Shown in pieces: positions 22,026 to 32,398 of a stretch of DNA of 64,000 bases (its first letter is position 1; every line of letters starts with the position of its first letter). Source of the DNA: Euclidia mi (lineage: Eukaryota > Arthropoda > Insecta > Lepidoptera > Erebidae); the NCBI GenBank assembly GCA_944739405.2, contig OX123182.2, forward strand, positions 18,363,326 to 18,427,325. Direction: 5' to 3'. Position numbers and translations under genes: made by a program. The notes under the pieces were generated by a model that ran no database searches, had not been told where the DNA came from, and saw only the letters and a program-made list of their open reading frames with translations.

Positions 22026-22274
22026 GTTTAATTCTTAGAATTTTACAAAAATACCAATGCGGCTCGACTTTAGTTACTATTTCATTAGAAAGAAGAAAAA
22101 AGAAAGAAAGAAAATATATTTATTCTGTTAAATAATTACATTTGTTTTTTTAGCATACCAGGATTATATACAGTAACAGAATTGGCCCCCAGCTCAGCGT
22201 AGTGCAATCTAGTTCAACTAGGTGGCGCTGATATTCTGTTGGTACCATTTTAATAATAATAATATAATATAATC

Positions 22275-24865
22275 GTTCATTCCAAAGTGACCAGAGGTGG
22301 GTATATAGAAGCTGGGAGCGACCAGATCTATGTGTGACTGATATGCGCCGACCAGACGGGGACACCACAACCACGTTTTGGCGTGGCATCTGGTAGGTGC
22401 CCATTGGTCACACTGAAGGCGATTGGATGCGAGATGTCGAACGTGCATGCGAAAATATCCCAGAAATTGAATGCGTGGTCATCTCTAGCCAGGATGTTAC
22501 AAATGCAGTCCGTCCATTAGCTAATTGGAAATCTCCTGGTCGGGACGGTTTGCACAATTTCTGGCTAAAGTGGCTATGTAGTTCGCATGACCGTTTGGCA
22601 TCTCAATTTCAATTAGCCATAGATTCTGGTACGTTACCAGCTTTTATGACTGCTAGCATTACTCACTTGCTCCATAAGACTGGGTGTACTAGCGAGCCCA
22701 GCAATTATAGACCGATTACATGCTTACCATCGGTCTATAAACTTCTTACATCTATTCTGAGAGCTAAAATAGCTAAACACGTTGAAGTTAATTCAATTAT
22801 GTCAGCCTCTCAGAATGGATGTAGGAAGGGGGCTCGTGGTACTAAGGAGTTCCTCCTCATTGACATGGCCATTAGCCAGCAAGTTCGCCGTAACTGAAAG
22901 GATCTGGCAGCATGTTGGATAGATTATAAAAAGCGTATGACTCTGTACCGCATACATGGCTTTTGAAGGTGCTGGAGTTGTATAAAGTAAATACTACTCT
23001 ACGCACCTTTCTAAAGATATGTATGGGGCAATGGAATACGGTTCTTAGCTATCCAGGATGTTGAAGGATCCAGGAGGACGGTGAACTGATCAGAATTGAG
23101 CGGAGAATTTTCCAAGGCGACAGTCTGAGCTCCCTTTGGTTTTGCTTAGCTATGAACCCTCTCAGTACATTACTGGAGAGTTCAGGGCTAGGTTACAGCT
23201 TATAGAGAAGCGGTCAGGTCATATCTCACCTGTTATTCATAGATGACCTGAAGTTATTTGCCCACTCTGATGCCCAATTGCTAGATTTACTAAACGTAAC
23301 ACAAAACTTTAGTAAATGTATCAATATGGAATTCGGTGTGGATAAATGTACTGTCATTCATGTGAAGCAGGGCAGGATGGTGGAATCTGAGGGGCTCCAA
23401 CTCTCAGATTACACTAACCTAAGATCTCTTCTCTTAACCGATACCTATAAGTACTTGGGTATGTCACAGGCTTTAAATATCAATGAAGCCGACATGAAAC
23501 AATCGCTGCGAGAACGTTTCTTTGGCCGCCTGAAAAAAGTACTGAAAAGTCTTTTATCAGGTGGCAACAAGGTGCGAGCTTATAACGGTTGGGTCATGCC
23601 ACTTCTGTTATACTCCTTTGGCATACTCAAGTGGACTCAGACTGAATTAGACGCTTTGGATAGGAGAGTCCGTACATTGCTGACGGCACATCGTATGCAT
23701 CATCCACGTTCATCCGTGATGAGGTTGTACATCCCGTGGAAGTGTGAGGGTCGAGGCTTTTTGAATGCCAAGACCCTACACAACCGCGAGGTATGCAATC
23801 TCAGAGATTATTTTCTGTGGAAATGCATCGCGATGTTGTCGCAGTGGAAAATGGGCTCACCCCGCTCAAGTTGGCTAAGGAAAACTGGCGCAAACCTATA
23901 GTACTAAGCACTGATGATCGCAAGTCTGTATGGCAGAGCAAGGAGCTGCATGGTAGGTTCTACCGGGCTCTCCATCGGCCCGATGTAGACCTATTAGCTT
24001 CGGTGACCTGGCTACGCTTCGGTGACCTTTTTGGGGAAACCGGAGGGTTTGTCTGTGCAATTGTGGACGAACTTATCAAGACGTATAACTACCGGAAATA
24101 TATACTGAGGGATGGCACTACGGATATCTGTCGTGCTTGTCACCAACCTGGTAAATTCCTCAGGCATATCGTTTCCGGGTGTTCTCGTCTTGCTAACGGC
24201 GAGTACTTGCACAAACATAACCAAGTAGCCAGGATTATTCACCAGCAACTTGCTCTGAAGTACAGACTTGTAGACATCGAGGTGCCGTACTATAGGTATG
24301 TCGCTGAGCCAGTACTTGAAAATGGCCATGCCACATTGTACTGGGATCGATCTATCATCACGGACAGGACTGTTGTAGCCAACAAGCCTGATATCGTGTT
24401 GATAGATCTATCAGAGCGCCTCGCAATAATTGTTGATGTCACTATTCCTCATGACGAGAATGTCGTGAAAGCTGAAAAGGAAAAACAGATTAAATATCTA
24501 TATTATACTTGGCTCACGAGATTGTCGACATGTGGAATGTGAACTCAGCAGTTATTGTGCCGATAGTCGTGACCGTTAATGGTCTAATAGCCAAGAGCCT
24601 CGACCGTCACCTAAAGAGGCTCGCGTTGGGTGCTTGGGTCAAGGGTCTGATGCAGAAGGCAGTACTTCTGGACACGGCACGTATTGTGAGGAAGTTCCTG
24701 TCTCTGGAGCCCTAACCATCGGCAGCTTGGACCCTGTTCCCGATGCTGGTGGGACCCCACGGATATTTTTATATTTTTAAATGTATTTTTTTTGTAAATT
24801 GTATATTTAAAAATGTAATTTTAATTTGATAAATGATAAATAAAGGAAATAATAATATTACTAAC
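22275..24865 (+). mobile_element. Dong/R4-type LINE, copy 1 (decayed, 5' truncated)
   Basis: A non-LTR retrotransposon lying between TAA-rich repeats: 'taataataataatataat' just before it (22251-22274) and 'aataataatatta' at its 3' end. The RT precedes a C-terminal CCHC and a PD-(D/E)XK-like nuclease, the order known for R4/Dong elements, which insert at TAA repeats in silkworm. The 5' end lacks any ORF upstream of the RT. Two more partial copies lie at 26505-26814 (minus) and 28221-28870 (plus). Confidence 0.8.
22397..24718 (+). pseudogene. Dong/R4-type RT and restriction-like endonuclease, broken ORF
   Basis: RT domain: 'NWKSPGRDGLHNFW' (about 22520-22565), 'SNYRPITCLPSVYKLL', then a TGA at 22895 and a 1-nt frameshift near 22935, 'FQGDSL' near 23110, a TAG at 23203, and a catalytic 'FIDDL' near 23235 (usual Y.DD). 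The frame shifts again near 23830. C-terminal part 23793-24542: a CCHC knuckle ('CRACHQPGKFLRHIVSGC'), then 'KPDIVLID' and 'IVDVTIPHDENVVKAEKEKQ', the PD...D...K pattern of the restriction-like endonuclease. One more frameshift near 24505 leads to the end at 24715. At least three frameshifts and two stops mean it is dead. Confidence 0.85.
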
Positions 24866-24869
24866 CCCG

Positions 24870-25340
24870 GCCGGTCATTTCACAGAGTTTCAAGATAAGC
24901 CCAGAGAACATGCTATTATCCACTTCACACCCGAAGGCGCAGGTGACATAATATGTCATCTCCGTACAAATAAATAAAACTCAGACGAATATAATTCCAA
25001 ATAACAAACACCACCCGCACCTCTCAATGTGAAATGGAGTATAAATAAATTAAGAAAAATAGATACAAAAAAGTAAAAAATAAATAAATAAATAAAAAAA
25101 CAACAAAACTGATAGAACAACAACAGTCTGACAGGTGTGACCTGTCAACACGTAATAGTACGTGATGGCAGAGAGGTTGGACTAGTAATAGAAACCGCAT
25201 TAAAATAGCAACCTTACCCAATATATGCACTTCAATCTGACTTATGATTTTTTTCTCATGTAAGAGAAAGATAAATACACAAATGTCATTTCGAATCTTC
25301 GAACATTCTTCGAAATTGTCGTAAATATTAACTAGACTAG
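24870..25340. other. No gene seen
   Basis: AT-rich sequence. The 110-codon minus frame (25024-25356) is low-complexity at one end and runs into the SINE tail; no domain is present. Confidence 0.55.
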
Positions 25341-25345
25341 TGATA

Positions 25346-25615
25346 CATACATACATACATACATATCGTCACGCCTTTTATCCCCGAAGGGGTAGGCAGA
25401 GGTGTATTTATACACCCACTTCTCGCCAGATATACTTTAGTCCCACGTAATAGGAGGCGAGCCTATTGCCGTACCGGGCACATTTCCAGACTCCGTGCTG
25501 CTACTGAGAATTTCGTGACAGAAAAACCCAATAGCACTGCCCGACCCAGGAATCAAACCCGGGACCTCCCGATCCCACGCGCACATTTATGCCGCGAGAC
25601 CAACGAGGCAGTCTA
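25346..25615 (-). mobile_element. tRNA-headed SINE, near full length
   Basis: Read on the minus strand: tRNA-like head with box A ('gcctcgttggtctcgcggca') and box B ('gggtttgattcctgggtcgg'), body 'ctcagtagcagcacggagtc', 'attacgtgggactaaa', then 'tgcctaccccttcgggga' and 'aaggcgtgacgatatgta', ending in a TATG microsatellite. The tail matches the LINE relic at 9330-9402. Other copies: 13925, 15584, 38136, 43710 and 54032. Confidence 0.8.
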
Positions 25616-25619
25616 GTAG

Positions 25620-26500
25620 TCATATCATGTCATCAGTAGACTAGTGATGTGCTTACTCAAAATTAATTTCGATAAAATATCGATAATGTTTGCAATAAAT
25701 CCTTAGATTTGGTTTACTCAGAATGAATATCAATTGAATGTTGATAAATCCTCAGATAAAGTAAAATATGTGAATAAATACAGCTTATATTTAAACACTA
25801 GTAAATAAGTTACGATAAAAAATATATTTTTAAATTACCTTTTTAAGGTGAATAAAGCAATTTATATACCTACATAATATCACTAATAATCACTACCTAT
25901 ATGCAATGATAGAGTCAATGACGAGATCATTACCACGTAATGGTTTTCGAATACAAAACCACGCTACGTATTTCAGACTTTTGGAAGTTATATGCTTATT
26001 ATTTAGCAAATTATCACGATCGTCAAGTGTTTGTCTAAAATCTTCCAAATTAAATTAGGCCTTCTGAAATTGAAGGGAGGCACGATCCCAGTATGCTCGG
26101 TTACATAATTATATTAAATCACCAATCGAGAGCAGGCTGCAGTAATAAGTGAGTTAACTAATACGTAGATTAGAAATAAAATTTAACTTCAGGGTCAATT
26201 TAAAATAAAATATTTCACACATAATGAATCACATTTATTTAATGTAAAATAGAAAAAGTCTCTAACAATGTCATTGGCTTAGTTAGAAAAAAAACTCAAA
26301 TCTTTACAAAATCATATTATATATACAGGTCAAATTAATTAAACCCCTATAGTTACGCCTAGGTCTAAAATAAGTGAGAAATAAAATAATTTAAAAGAAT
26401 TAAGCCAGGAGCCCGCATGGTGAGTAAGAAAGAAAATAAAATTGTGTGCGTACTTCTTACTGGCACCGAACTTAAAAAGTGTTGTTGTTAATAATATTAG
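25620..26500. other. AT-rich stretch, no gene seen
   Basis: No frames or repeats recognised. Confidence 0.55.
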
Positions 26501-26504
26501 TTTT

Positions 26505-26814
26505 TCTGCTGCCTAGTGCGAGCATCTTTAGATGTTGGTAAAGGCTCTTGGCGATTAGTCTACTGGTGATGGTTTACTGACACAACTATCGGTACAATGA
26601 TCGCCGAGTTCACATCCCACATATCGACAATCTCATGAGCTGGGACCATATATTTGATCTCCTTCTCTTTTTCTGCTTTTACGAGATTGCTGTCATGCGA
26701 TGTGGTAATAACGTCTATCAATGCTAATCGCTCTGCTCGGTCGATCACTACAATATTAAGCTTATTGGCTACAATAAACCTGTCTGTAATGATAGACCTT
26801 TCCCAGGACAACAA
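26505..26814 (-). pseudogene. Dong/R4-type LINE endonuclease fragment, copy 2
   Basis: An 84-codon minus frame (26560-26814) contains 'IITDRFIVANKLNIVVIDRA', 'VKAEKEKEIKYMVPAHEIVD' and 'WDVNSAIIVPIVVSV', matching copy 1 at about 24345-24575; DNA similarity continues to about 26505. Both ends are truncated, including the 3' end, which is unusual for LINE insertions and suggests a later deletion. Confidence 0.8.
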
Positions 26815-26819
26815 CGTAC

Positions 26820-27580
26820 GACCATTTTTTCGAGAACTGAGAACAAATATTTTAAGGGTTCACAGCAGTCTACTTGTCATTTGCATGACGACAGGTTTAT
26901 CATGGCTACGATTATATAATCATGATAATGACTCACACGATTAGCATCATGGTAATTTATCGTTTTCTGGCAATCCGACGCCACTGCAAAAAAGTAGTCA
27001 ATGACTACTCAGTACTTAGTACAGTTAATAGTATCGTCCTACATGTGAAGTCTTGCATTTAATTACACAAGCTTTAAACTTAGTTGTTAGCAGCAGATGG
27101 TTTTATTTGAACTTTTATAAACACGAAAGTTTGTGATGATCGATGAAAACACTTTTCTTGAGATATATAATTATATTCAAGTATACTTATTTTTCAAAGA
27201 AATATTGCAGTATAGCTTCTACATCACAATAGTGCAAAGGCTACCTTTTTTTGCAATAACTGTCACTCACATCGGCGAATACGTGGGCCGAAGCTAGTCT
27301 GTAAAATAAAAGTATCGATAAAGTTATAACGTCACTATGTTTATGCGTCACATTTTTATACTAATAAATCAAAATGTCTATGAACGAAGTATCAAAGTTT
27401 CAAATGAAGTTCTATTAAATTTTGACGGGGAATGGGGCCCACACCGGAGCCCAGTCCCAGACCTTTGAGTGATGGGATTCCTCCGTCTATTTACATAATA
27501 TATGTATATATTATAAGCGTGATGGTAACATTTTTAAAGTGTTGACATTTTTTAAACATTACATTATATGGCAAAAAAAG
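26820..27580. other. No gene supported
   Basis: AT-rich. The 96-codon plus frame at 26654-26944 is the antisense of the LINE fragment for most of its length. A short 'gacggggaatggggcccaca' at 27423 looks like a repeat edge but has no partner here. Confidence 0.5.
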
Positions 27581-27584
27581 CAAA

Positions 27585-27708
27585 AGAAAAATCGGAAAAT
27601 TCATGAAAATTTTCCGGAAAATTCGACCGCCAATGGTCTCAGTATCATGTAGTGAATCACTGGTATCGGTTTTCGGTACACCGTCCCTTACACCCTGTAT
27701 AACCTTTA
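27585..27708 (-). mobile_element. TA-type DNA element fragment, copy 2
   Basis: Ends 'ggtacaccgtcccttacaccctg-ta' on the plus strand and contains 'ccggaaaattcgaccgccaa'. Match to 21743-21870 on the opposite strand. A further 40-bp piece is at 33340-33380. Confidence 0.5.
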
Positions 27709-27719
27709 CTCTTTCTTAG

Positions 27720-27816
27720 TAAATATTAAAACACATTATTCAAATTGGATCAGTAGTTCCTGAGATTGCGTTCGAACAAACAAACCGTTCAGCTTTATAA
27801 TATTAGTATAGATAAC
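27720..27816 (-). mobile_element. Lep1-like Helitron 5' fragment
   Basis: 'attggatcagtagttcctga', 'gcgttcgaacaaacaaaccg', 'ttcagctttataatattagt' and 'atagat' match the start of the Lep1-like family on the minus strand. Truncated. Confidence 0.55.
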
Positions 27817-28220
27817 AAGTACAAAAGTGATTATAAAGATAATACATTCAAATGCCTGTGACGTATCGGTGTAGCATGACTAATTATTTATCTTATTGAG
27901 TTTCCACTGTCTATTATATTTTATGTATTGTTCTGTTTATGACGGCTAATATAGTTCTACTAATTATTATACCGGGTGTGCCCCGAAATTTTACCTAAGT
28001 TAATAATTGAATAACACCTGCATATTGCTGGCAGATATAACTACAGTCAAGAACTTTAATAGGGCTTAGCATAGTTTACTGGTCCCACGGGAACAACTTA
28101 ATATAATAATCGTTGGTGAAGGCATTCAGGGTGAAGAAAATAAAAAGATACGCATATATGAAGATTTTGTGCGAAATGATGACAAGGGTTGTGAGCAGAT
28201 CTATATAATAATAATAATAA

Positions 28221-28870
28221 CGGCGAGTACTTGCACAGACATAACCAAGTAGCTAGAATCATTCACCAGCAACTTGCTCTGAAATACAAACTTTAAGACA
28301 TCGAGGTACCGTACTACAGGTATGTGGCAGAGCCAGTTCTCGAAAATGACCATGCCACATTGTACTGGGATTGATTTATCGTCACAGACAGGACTGTTGT
28401 AGCCAACAAACCTGATATTGTGGTGATAGATCGATCAGAGCGCCTCGCAATAATTGTTGATGTCACCATTCCTCATGACGAGAATCTCGTGAAAGCCGAG
28501 AAAGACAAACAGATTAAATATCTGGACTTGGCTCACGAGATTGTCGACATGTGGGATGTGGACTCGGCAATTATTGTGCCGATAGTTGTAACGGTTAATG
28601 GCCTAATAGCCAAGAGCCTCGATCGTCACCTTAATAGGCTCACGTTGGGTGTTTGGGTCAAGGATCTGATGCAAAAGGCAGTACTTCTTGACACGACACG
28701 TATTGTGAGGAAGTTCCTGTGTCTGGAGCCCTAACCACCGGCAGCTTGGACCCTGTGCCCGTTGCTGGTGGGATCCCACAGTATTTTTAAATATTTTTAA
28801 ATGTATTTAATTTTTTGTAAGTGATATATTTAAAAATGTAATTTAAATTTGAGTAATGAGAAATAAATGA
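28221..28870 (+). pseudogene. Dong/R4-type LINE, copy 3 (3' end intact)
   Basis: Begins directly after a TAA run (28206-28220) at the position matching 24197 of copy 1 and ends in 'gaataataataatatt'. Two stops early on (near 28293 and 28373), then an open 104-codon frame (28420-28734) through 'IVDVTIPHDENLVKAEKDKQ' and on to the family's C-terminus 'RIVRKFLCLEP'. It lacks the frameshift seen in copy 1 near 24505, so it shows the correct C-terminal frame of the family. Confidence 0.85.
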
Positions 28871-28894
28871 ATAATAATAATATTCTACCACATT

Positions 28895-29132
28895 CACACA
28901 ACACTGTCTAGTCCCAAACTAAGCAAAGTTTGTACTATGGGTACTAGACAATGGATAAACAAACATATATACTTTTTTTTGTAAATACATACATATTATA
29001 CATAGAAACACTAGACCAAAACAAACATCCATGTTCATGCACACAAATGTTTGACTTGAGCAGGAATCGAACCCGCGACCTTCGGCGTAGCAGTCACTTA
29101 CATTCCCACTGCGCCAACCGGTCGTCGTATAT
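28895..29132 (-). mobile_element. tRNA-headed SINE (second head type), copy 1
   Basis: On the minus strand: 'cggttggcgcagtgggaatg' (box A) and 'cgcgggttcgattcctgctc' (box B), then 'gtacccatagtacaaacttt' near the 3' end. A second copy is at 54235-54470. Confidence 0.7.
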
Positions 29133-29139
29133 ATGTATT

Positions 29140-29255
29140 ATTATACGGTGATCAACATCGTTCAGCATCATATTCATCATGATCATCATCATCATGTGAC
29201 CCTCAAAATGTACACTGCCGGACACAGGCCTGAACAGACACGCCGTCGGTCTTGA
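29140..29255 (-). repeat. LINE 3' tail fragment
   Basis: Minus-strand 'tgttcaggcctgtgtccggc', 'gcagtgtacattttgagggt' and an ATGATGATGATGATC tail. Same type as the tails at 2900 and 37950 but a different subfamily. Confidence 0.5.
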
Positions 29256-29431
29256 GATATCGTTTTTTTTATTAGTCAAATAAATCGAGCTATTTTCGGC
29301 TTAGCAATGTTAGTATATTGATAGAATCAGTTCAACGTGATACGCGACGACCAAATCGTACTATTTACGGATTATATCGTTACTATGGCAGCTTAAAAGC
29401 AAACAAACTGTGAGAATGTCAATTATAGATA

Positions 29432-30048
29432 TCTGTATATTTAAAATTCTTGCGTTTTTAACTGACTGATAAAATGCTACATCCAAAACATAAGGCGCAA
29501 GAAGCTTAAATATGTGTTTCTTAGGGACGGGACTGGGGGTCCCCCCGTGGGATCTCCACCTTGTCGTGGGGGGCTCAGTAACCGTGGATTGGACACCCAC
29601 GGTGAAGCTAAGAGAGATCCCGGGAGAGGACGCTCCGCGTGGGCTTAGAGGGGTCTGCGCAGGATGCGTCCAACGGTGCGGGTTCGGGGGACAGTTCTGT
29701 CTGTCCCTCGCAGTCAGGCGCGGTCGCGGGAAGAGAGGCGTGTCAGTGTTGCGTTGCCGCGCGCCCTATCTCTCGCGACCAAATGGGGGCGCACCATTCG
29801 ATGCGTCGCGGTGGGGCCGCAGAGGAAGAGGAGATGCGGTGTTGCGTTGCCGTCCTCCCTATCCTCTGCAGCCGCTGGGTGTTTTGGCGGCGGAGCCCAA
29901 CACCTTAATCCGCCACCAAGAGGGTTTAAAAAATAAGGGACCGGAGGGGTGCACTAAGGAGGGATTTCTCAAAATTGCCTCGGAATTGGGCAGAAACGGT
30001 TTCATTAATAAAGAATGTGCGGCAGACGTAGCTGAGGGCATCCTCTAG
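29432..30048 (+). mobile_element. Helitron family A copy split by a GC-rich insertion
   Basis: 5' half 29432-29528 starts TCTGTATAT, with 'aaattcttgcg' and 'aggcgcaagaagctt'. 3' half 29936-30048 ends 'ctgagggcatcctCTAG' followed by T. The insertion (next entry) sits at the 'ttggggaccg' position of the family. The 178-codon plus frame 29512-30048 runs across insertion and Helitron and is fortuitous. Confidence 0.75.
29529..29935 (+). mobile_element. GC-rich non-LTR-like insertion with 6-bp target duplication
   Basis: A 407-bp GC-rich block flanked by AGGGAC at 29523-29528 and 29936-29941. It begins 'gggactgggggtccccccgt', has 'gatctccaccttgtcgtggg', two diverged copies of a 'tgcgttgccg..c.ccctatc' motif (near 29750 and 29842) and ends in an A-rich 'gtttaaaaaata'. 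Target duplication plus A-rich 3' end argues for target-primed insertion. The family was not identified; it may be a 5'-UTR-like LINE piece or a SINE. Internal tandem duplication: the ~95-bp motif region appears twice. Confidence 0.6.
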
Positions 30049-30182
30049 TGCCAATATAACAATTAGTAAAGTGAAGATCGCAAGTGTCGATCATAGTTAA
30101 ACGTGTTTGCCTCTATTTAATTTATAGACTGCTGCTGTAAAACTCGGACCAACTTCACTTATATTTTAAAATTAAAAAGTCT

Positions 30183-30290
30183 GACTCGTGAAGGATTTGA
30201 ACCTCCGCCCTCCGATGGTCAAGCTTAAGTTTATATCTGCGCTCTAGGTGAGAGCGCAGATATAACTCTCACCTACTGAGCTAACGAGCC
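30183..30290 (-). mobile_element. tRNA-like repeat, copy 4, with internal inverted duplication
   Basis: On the minus strand it starts GGCTCGT, has the D arm, and ends ACGAGTC followed by 'agactttttaat', a possible pol III stop. Between D arm and anticodon arm an inverted duplication was inserted: 30232-30264 reads 'tatatctgcgctct', 'aggtg', 'agagcgcagatata', a perfect 14-bp stem. This breaks the cloverleaf. Confidence 0.7.
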
Positions 30291-30576
30291 TTGTACGAGT
30301 GTACTACTATCTATTGGTCTATTTCGTTTTTATGACGTCACAATGATTCACAAACATAAATACTGTAGTTAGAAATCGCATTTTCAGTAAAAAATAGATG
30401 GAATGTTCAGTAGTTGGATCGAGTCCCATTCGTTATTCAACAAACGACGACGAACTTATGATCTAATTCTATTACCATACTATAGGTACAAACATAATTA
30501 TATCTACGTGAATAATTCTGAAGCGATGAGATCATTTTCACAAACTAGGTGGATAGATTGCAGTACACTCGTACAA

Positions 30577-30660
30577 GACTCATTAGCTCAGTAGGTGAGA
30601 GCGCCGATATAAACTTAAGCTTGACCATCGGAGGGCGGAGGTTCAAATCCTTCACGAGTC
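30577..30660 (+). mobile_element. tRNA-like repeat, copy 5 (best preserved)
   Basis: GACTCAT/ACGAGTC acceptor (one G-T type change), D stem GCTC/GAGC, anticodon stem CCGAT/ATCGG with an 18-nt loop, variable region AGGGC, T stem GGAGG/CCTTC with the 7-nt loop TTCAAAT, then A. TTTT follows at 30664. The flanking DNA upstream differs from copies 1-3. Confidence 0.65.
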
Positions 30661-31087
30661 AGACCTTTTGGTCTTCAGATTTTCATTTCCTGTTATTTTT
30701 GGAGTACCTTGTATTAGGTTTTCACTTGTTAATAAGATATTGTGGAGGTTTCATAAAGCCGAGGTCACATATCGAACAATGAAGAAGACTACCAGCATTG
30801 GTGTCATCTGATGGACACGATGGAACTAGATACAGCATCTCACAATTAGGTAAAGTTCTTACACGCTATGACTAATTATTATCAAGTTTTCTTATACATG
30901 CGTCTGCCAAAAATGTGATACCAAAATCACTAATTGGAATAATTCTTCAAAAATGTACTCGCCCACCAAGTGCTAGACTGTTTTTCTTGGTCAGGTCTAA
31001 CAATGCAGCAATTTTGTGAATAATTTCTGTAAAGTTATGAAATCAATTTGCCAAAACAGATCGAGGATTTGAATCACGCTAATATAA

Positions 31088-31345
31088 GACTCGTTAGCTC
31101 AGTAGGTGAGAGCGCCGATATAAACTTAAGCTTGACCATCGGCGGGCGGAGGTTCAAATCCTTTAAATTATGGATCGTTCAAGTTGTCTCTATATCTGGG
31201 CTGAAGTGTAAACTATGTGTTTTTAATTATATTATTTGATTGTAACAGGAAATACGTTCTTGTTTAACTTGTCCAAAAATCAAGTGAACAGATGTTACGG
31301 GAAGTAGGTTATACAGATCGGATCTTCAAATCCTTCACGAGTCAG
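31088..31345 (+). mobile_element. tRNA-like repeat, copy 6, split by a 161-bp insertion
   Basis: The head 31088-31163 breaks off in the T arm and resumes at 31325-31345 with 'ttcaaatccttcacgagtca'. The 11-bp word TTCAAATCCTT occurs on both sides (31153-31163 and 31325-31335), a target-site duplication. The insert (31164-31324) is AT-rich, starts 'taaattatggatcg' and has no recognised family. Confidence 0.7.
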
Positions 31346-31370
31346 TCCTTTGATGAAATTTTTCACCACA

Positions 31371-31565
31371 CTAATACGGTTGTATTTGCTGGAAATGTGA
31401 GCAGCATCGTTTCTCATCCAACTTCTTTGTAGCACAACACTCAGCTCCGTACAGTACGACAGGCCTAATAAACGCCTTATAAATACGGCCCTTTAATTTC
31501 ACAGGCATTTTGAGAACGCATATAAATAAGGGTCTAGTACATAGTCTTCTATCGGGCCCAGATTT
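31371..31565 (-). pseudogene. RTE-type LINE RT fragment
   Basis: Minus frame containing 'KMPVKLKGRIYKAFIRPVVL' and 'YGAECCATKK'. The pattern K.P..LKG..YK..IRP..LYG.E.W resembles the segment after the RT palm in RTE-like LINEs. About 65 codons remain. Confidence 0.7.
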
Positions 31566-31749
31566 GACGGAATATAAGCCTTTTTTCAGAGCGATTGCCA
31601 TCTAACTTCAGCAACCTAAGGGAATAGCAATATTCCATGATTTAGTGTCAGTTCTCAGTGGTTTAGACTCCCCATCACGACTGTATGGCGGGAAGCTAAG
31701 CGGTAAAATCGATAATTAACATTTTAATAAGCACATAGCTTTGGAAACT

Positions 31750-31850
31750 CAGTGGCCCAAGCTGTGGATTCCAAACAGATAGCCTTTGCATAGCAGTCAG
31801 TTGGTATCTCCACTAGGCTATCGACTACGTTCTATTAGTAGAGAAGGGGC
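31750..31850 (-). repeat. Diverged SINE head
   Basis: Minus-strand 'gcctagtggagataccaact' and 'ctatctgtttggaatccaca' match the head at 1310-1350 and 47930-48020. Confidence 0.5.
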
Positions 31851-32035
31851 CACTTGGTTTTTGGAATAAAAGAAAATTGTAATCCAGGACCTCTCTAATA
31901 CAAATATTATATACCAAACATAACTAATAACCCTTCGAAGAGGTGAAGCATTGTTGTCACAGTTGAAATATTACTTAAAACGTGATTGAGTGAAGATACC
32001 TACAGCTCTTTACAAAATAAAGGGTTTGTTGGACT

Positions 32036-32245
32036 GCACGGTTGGCGTAGTGGTTTAAGCAGCCGCCTCACCGCTTGACACTGCGCCGAGCGCTGTAGGT
32101 TCAATTCCCACATGAGAAATAGAAACACAAATTGTTGTTTCGAGTCTGGGTGTCCACTGTATCCGTTAGTTGTATGTTTGTAAAGTCCCCCGCGCCACAG
32201 GATTTAGTCCTAGTGCGGGAGTTGTCTTTTAAAAAAAGTTGCCAT
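32036..32245 (+). mobile_element. tRNA-derived SINE, copy 2
   Basis: Same family as 14651-14885: 'gcacggttggcgtagtggtt', 'ttgacactgcgccgagcgct', 'taggttcaattccca', 'gtttcgagtctgggtgtcca', 'ggatttagtcctagtgcggg'. It lies inside sequence related to 48780-48990, so it helped separate parts of the duplicated block. Confidence 0.75.
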
Positions 32246-32398
32246 GAGTTTCATTGTCTGCTCATTAGATTAGATATTCCTTATTGCCCTCCAATATATA
32301 ACTGAGCATTACATTATTTATAAGTAACTTAAACTATAGTATAGGTATGTACAATCGGCGACCTAAGAGCGATCGGATCGCACTTACTACGGAATTTA

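Noticed and set aside
24012..24329. 105-codon minus frame
   Set aside because: Antisense shadow of the LINE endonuclease region.
25024..25356. 110-codon minus frame ending in a hydrophobic tail
   Set aside because: The hydrophobic part is an AT-rich low-complexity run; one end lies in a SINE tail microsatellite.
29512..30048. 178-codon plus frame, GC-rich
   Set aside because: Runs through a transposon insertion and the 3' half of a Helitron; the GC-rich insertion lacks stops by composition.
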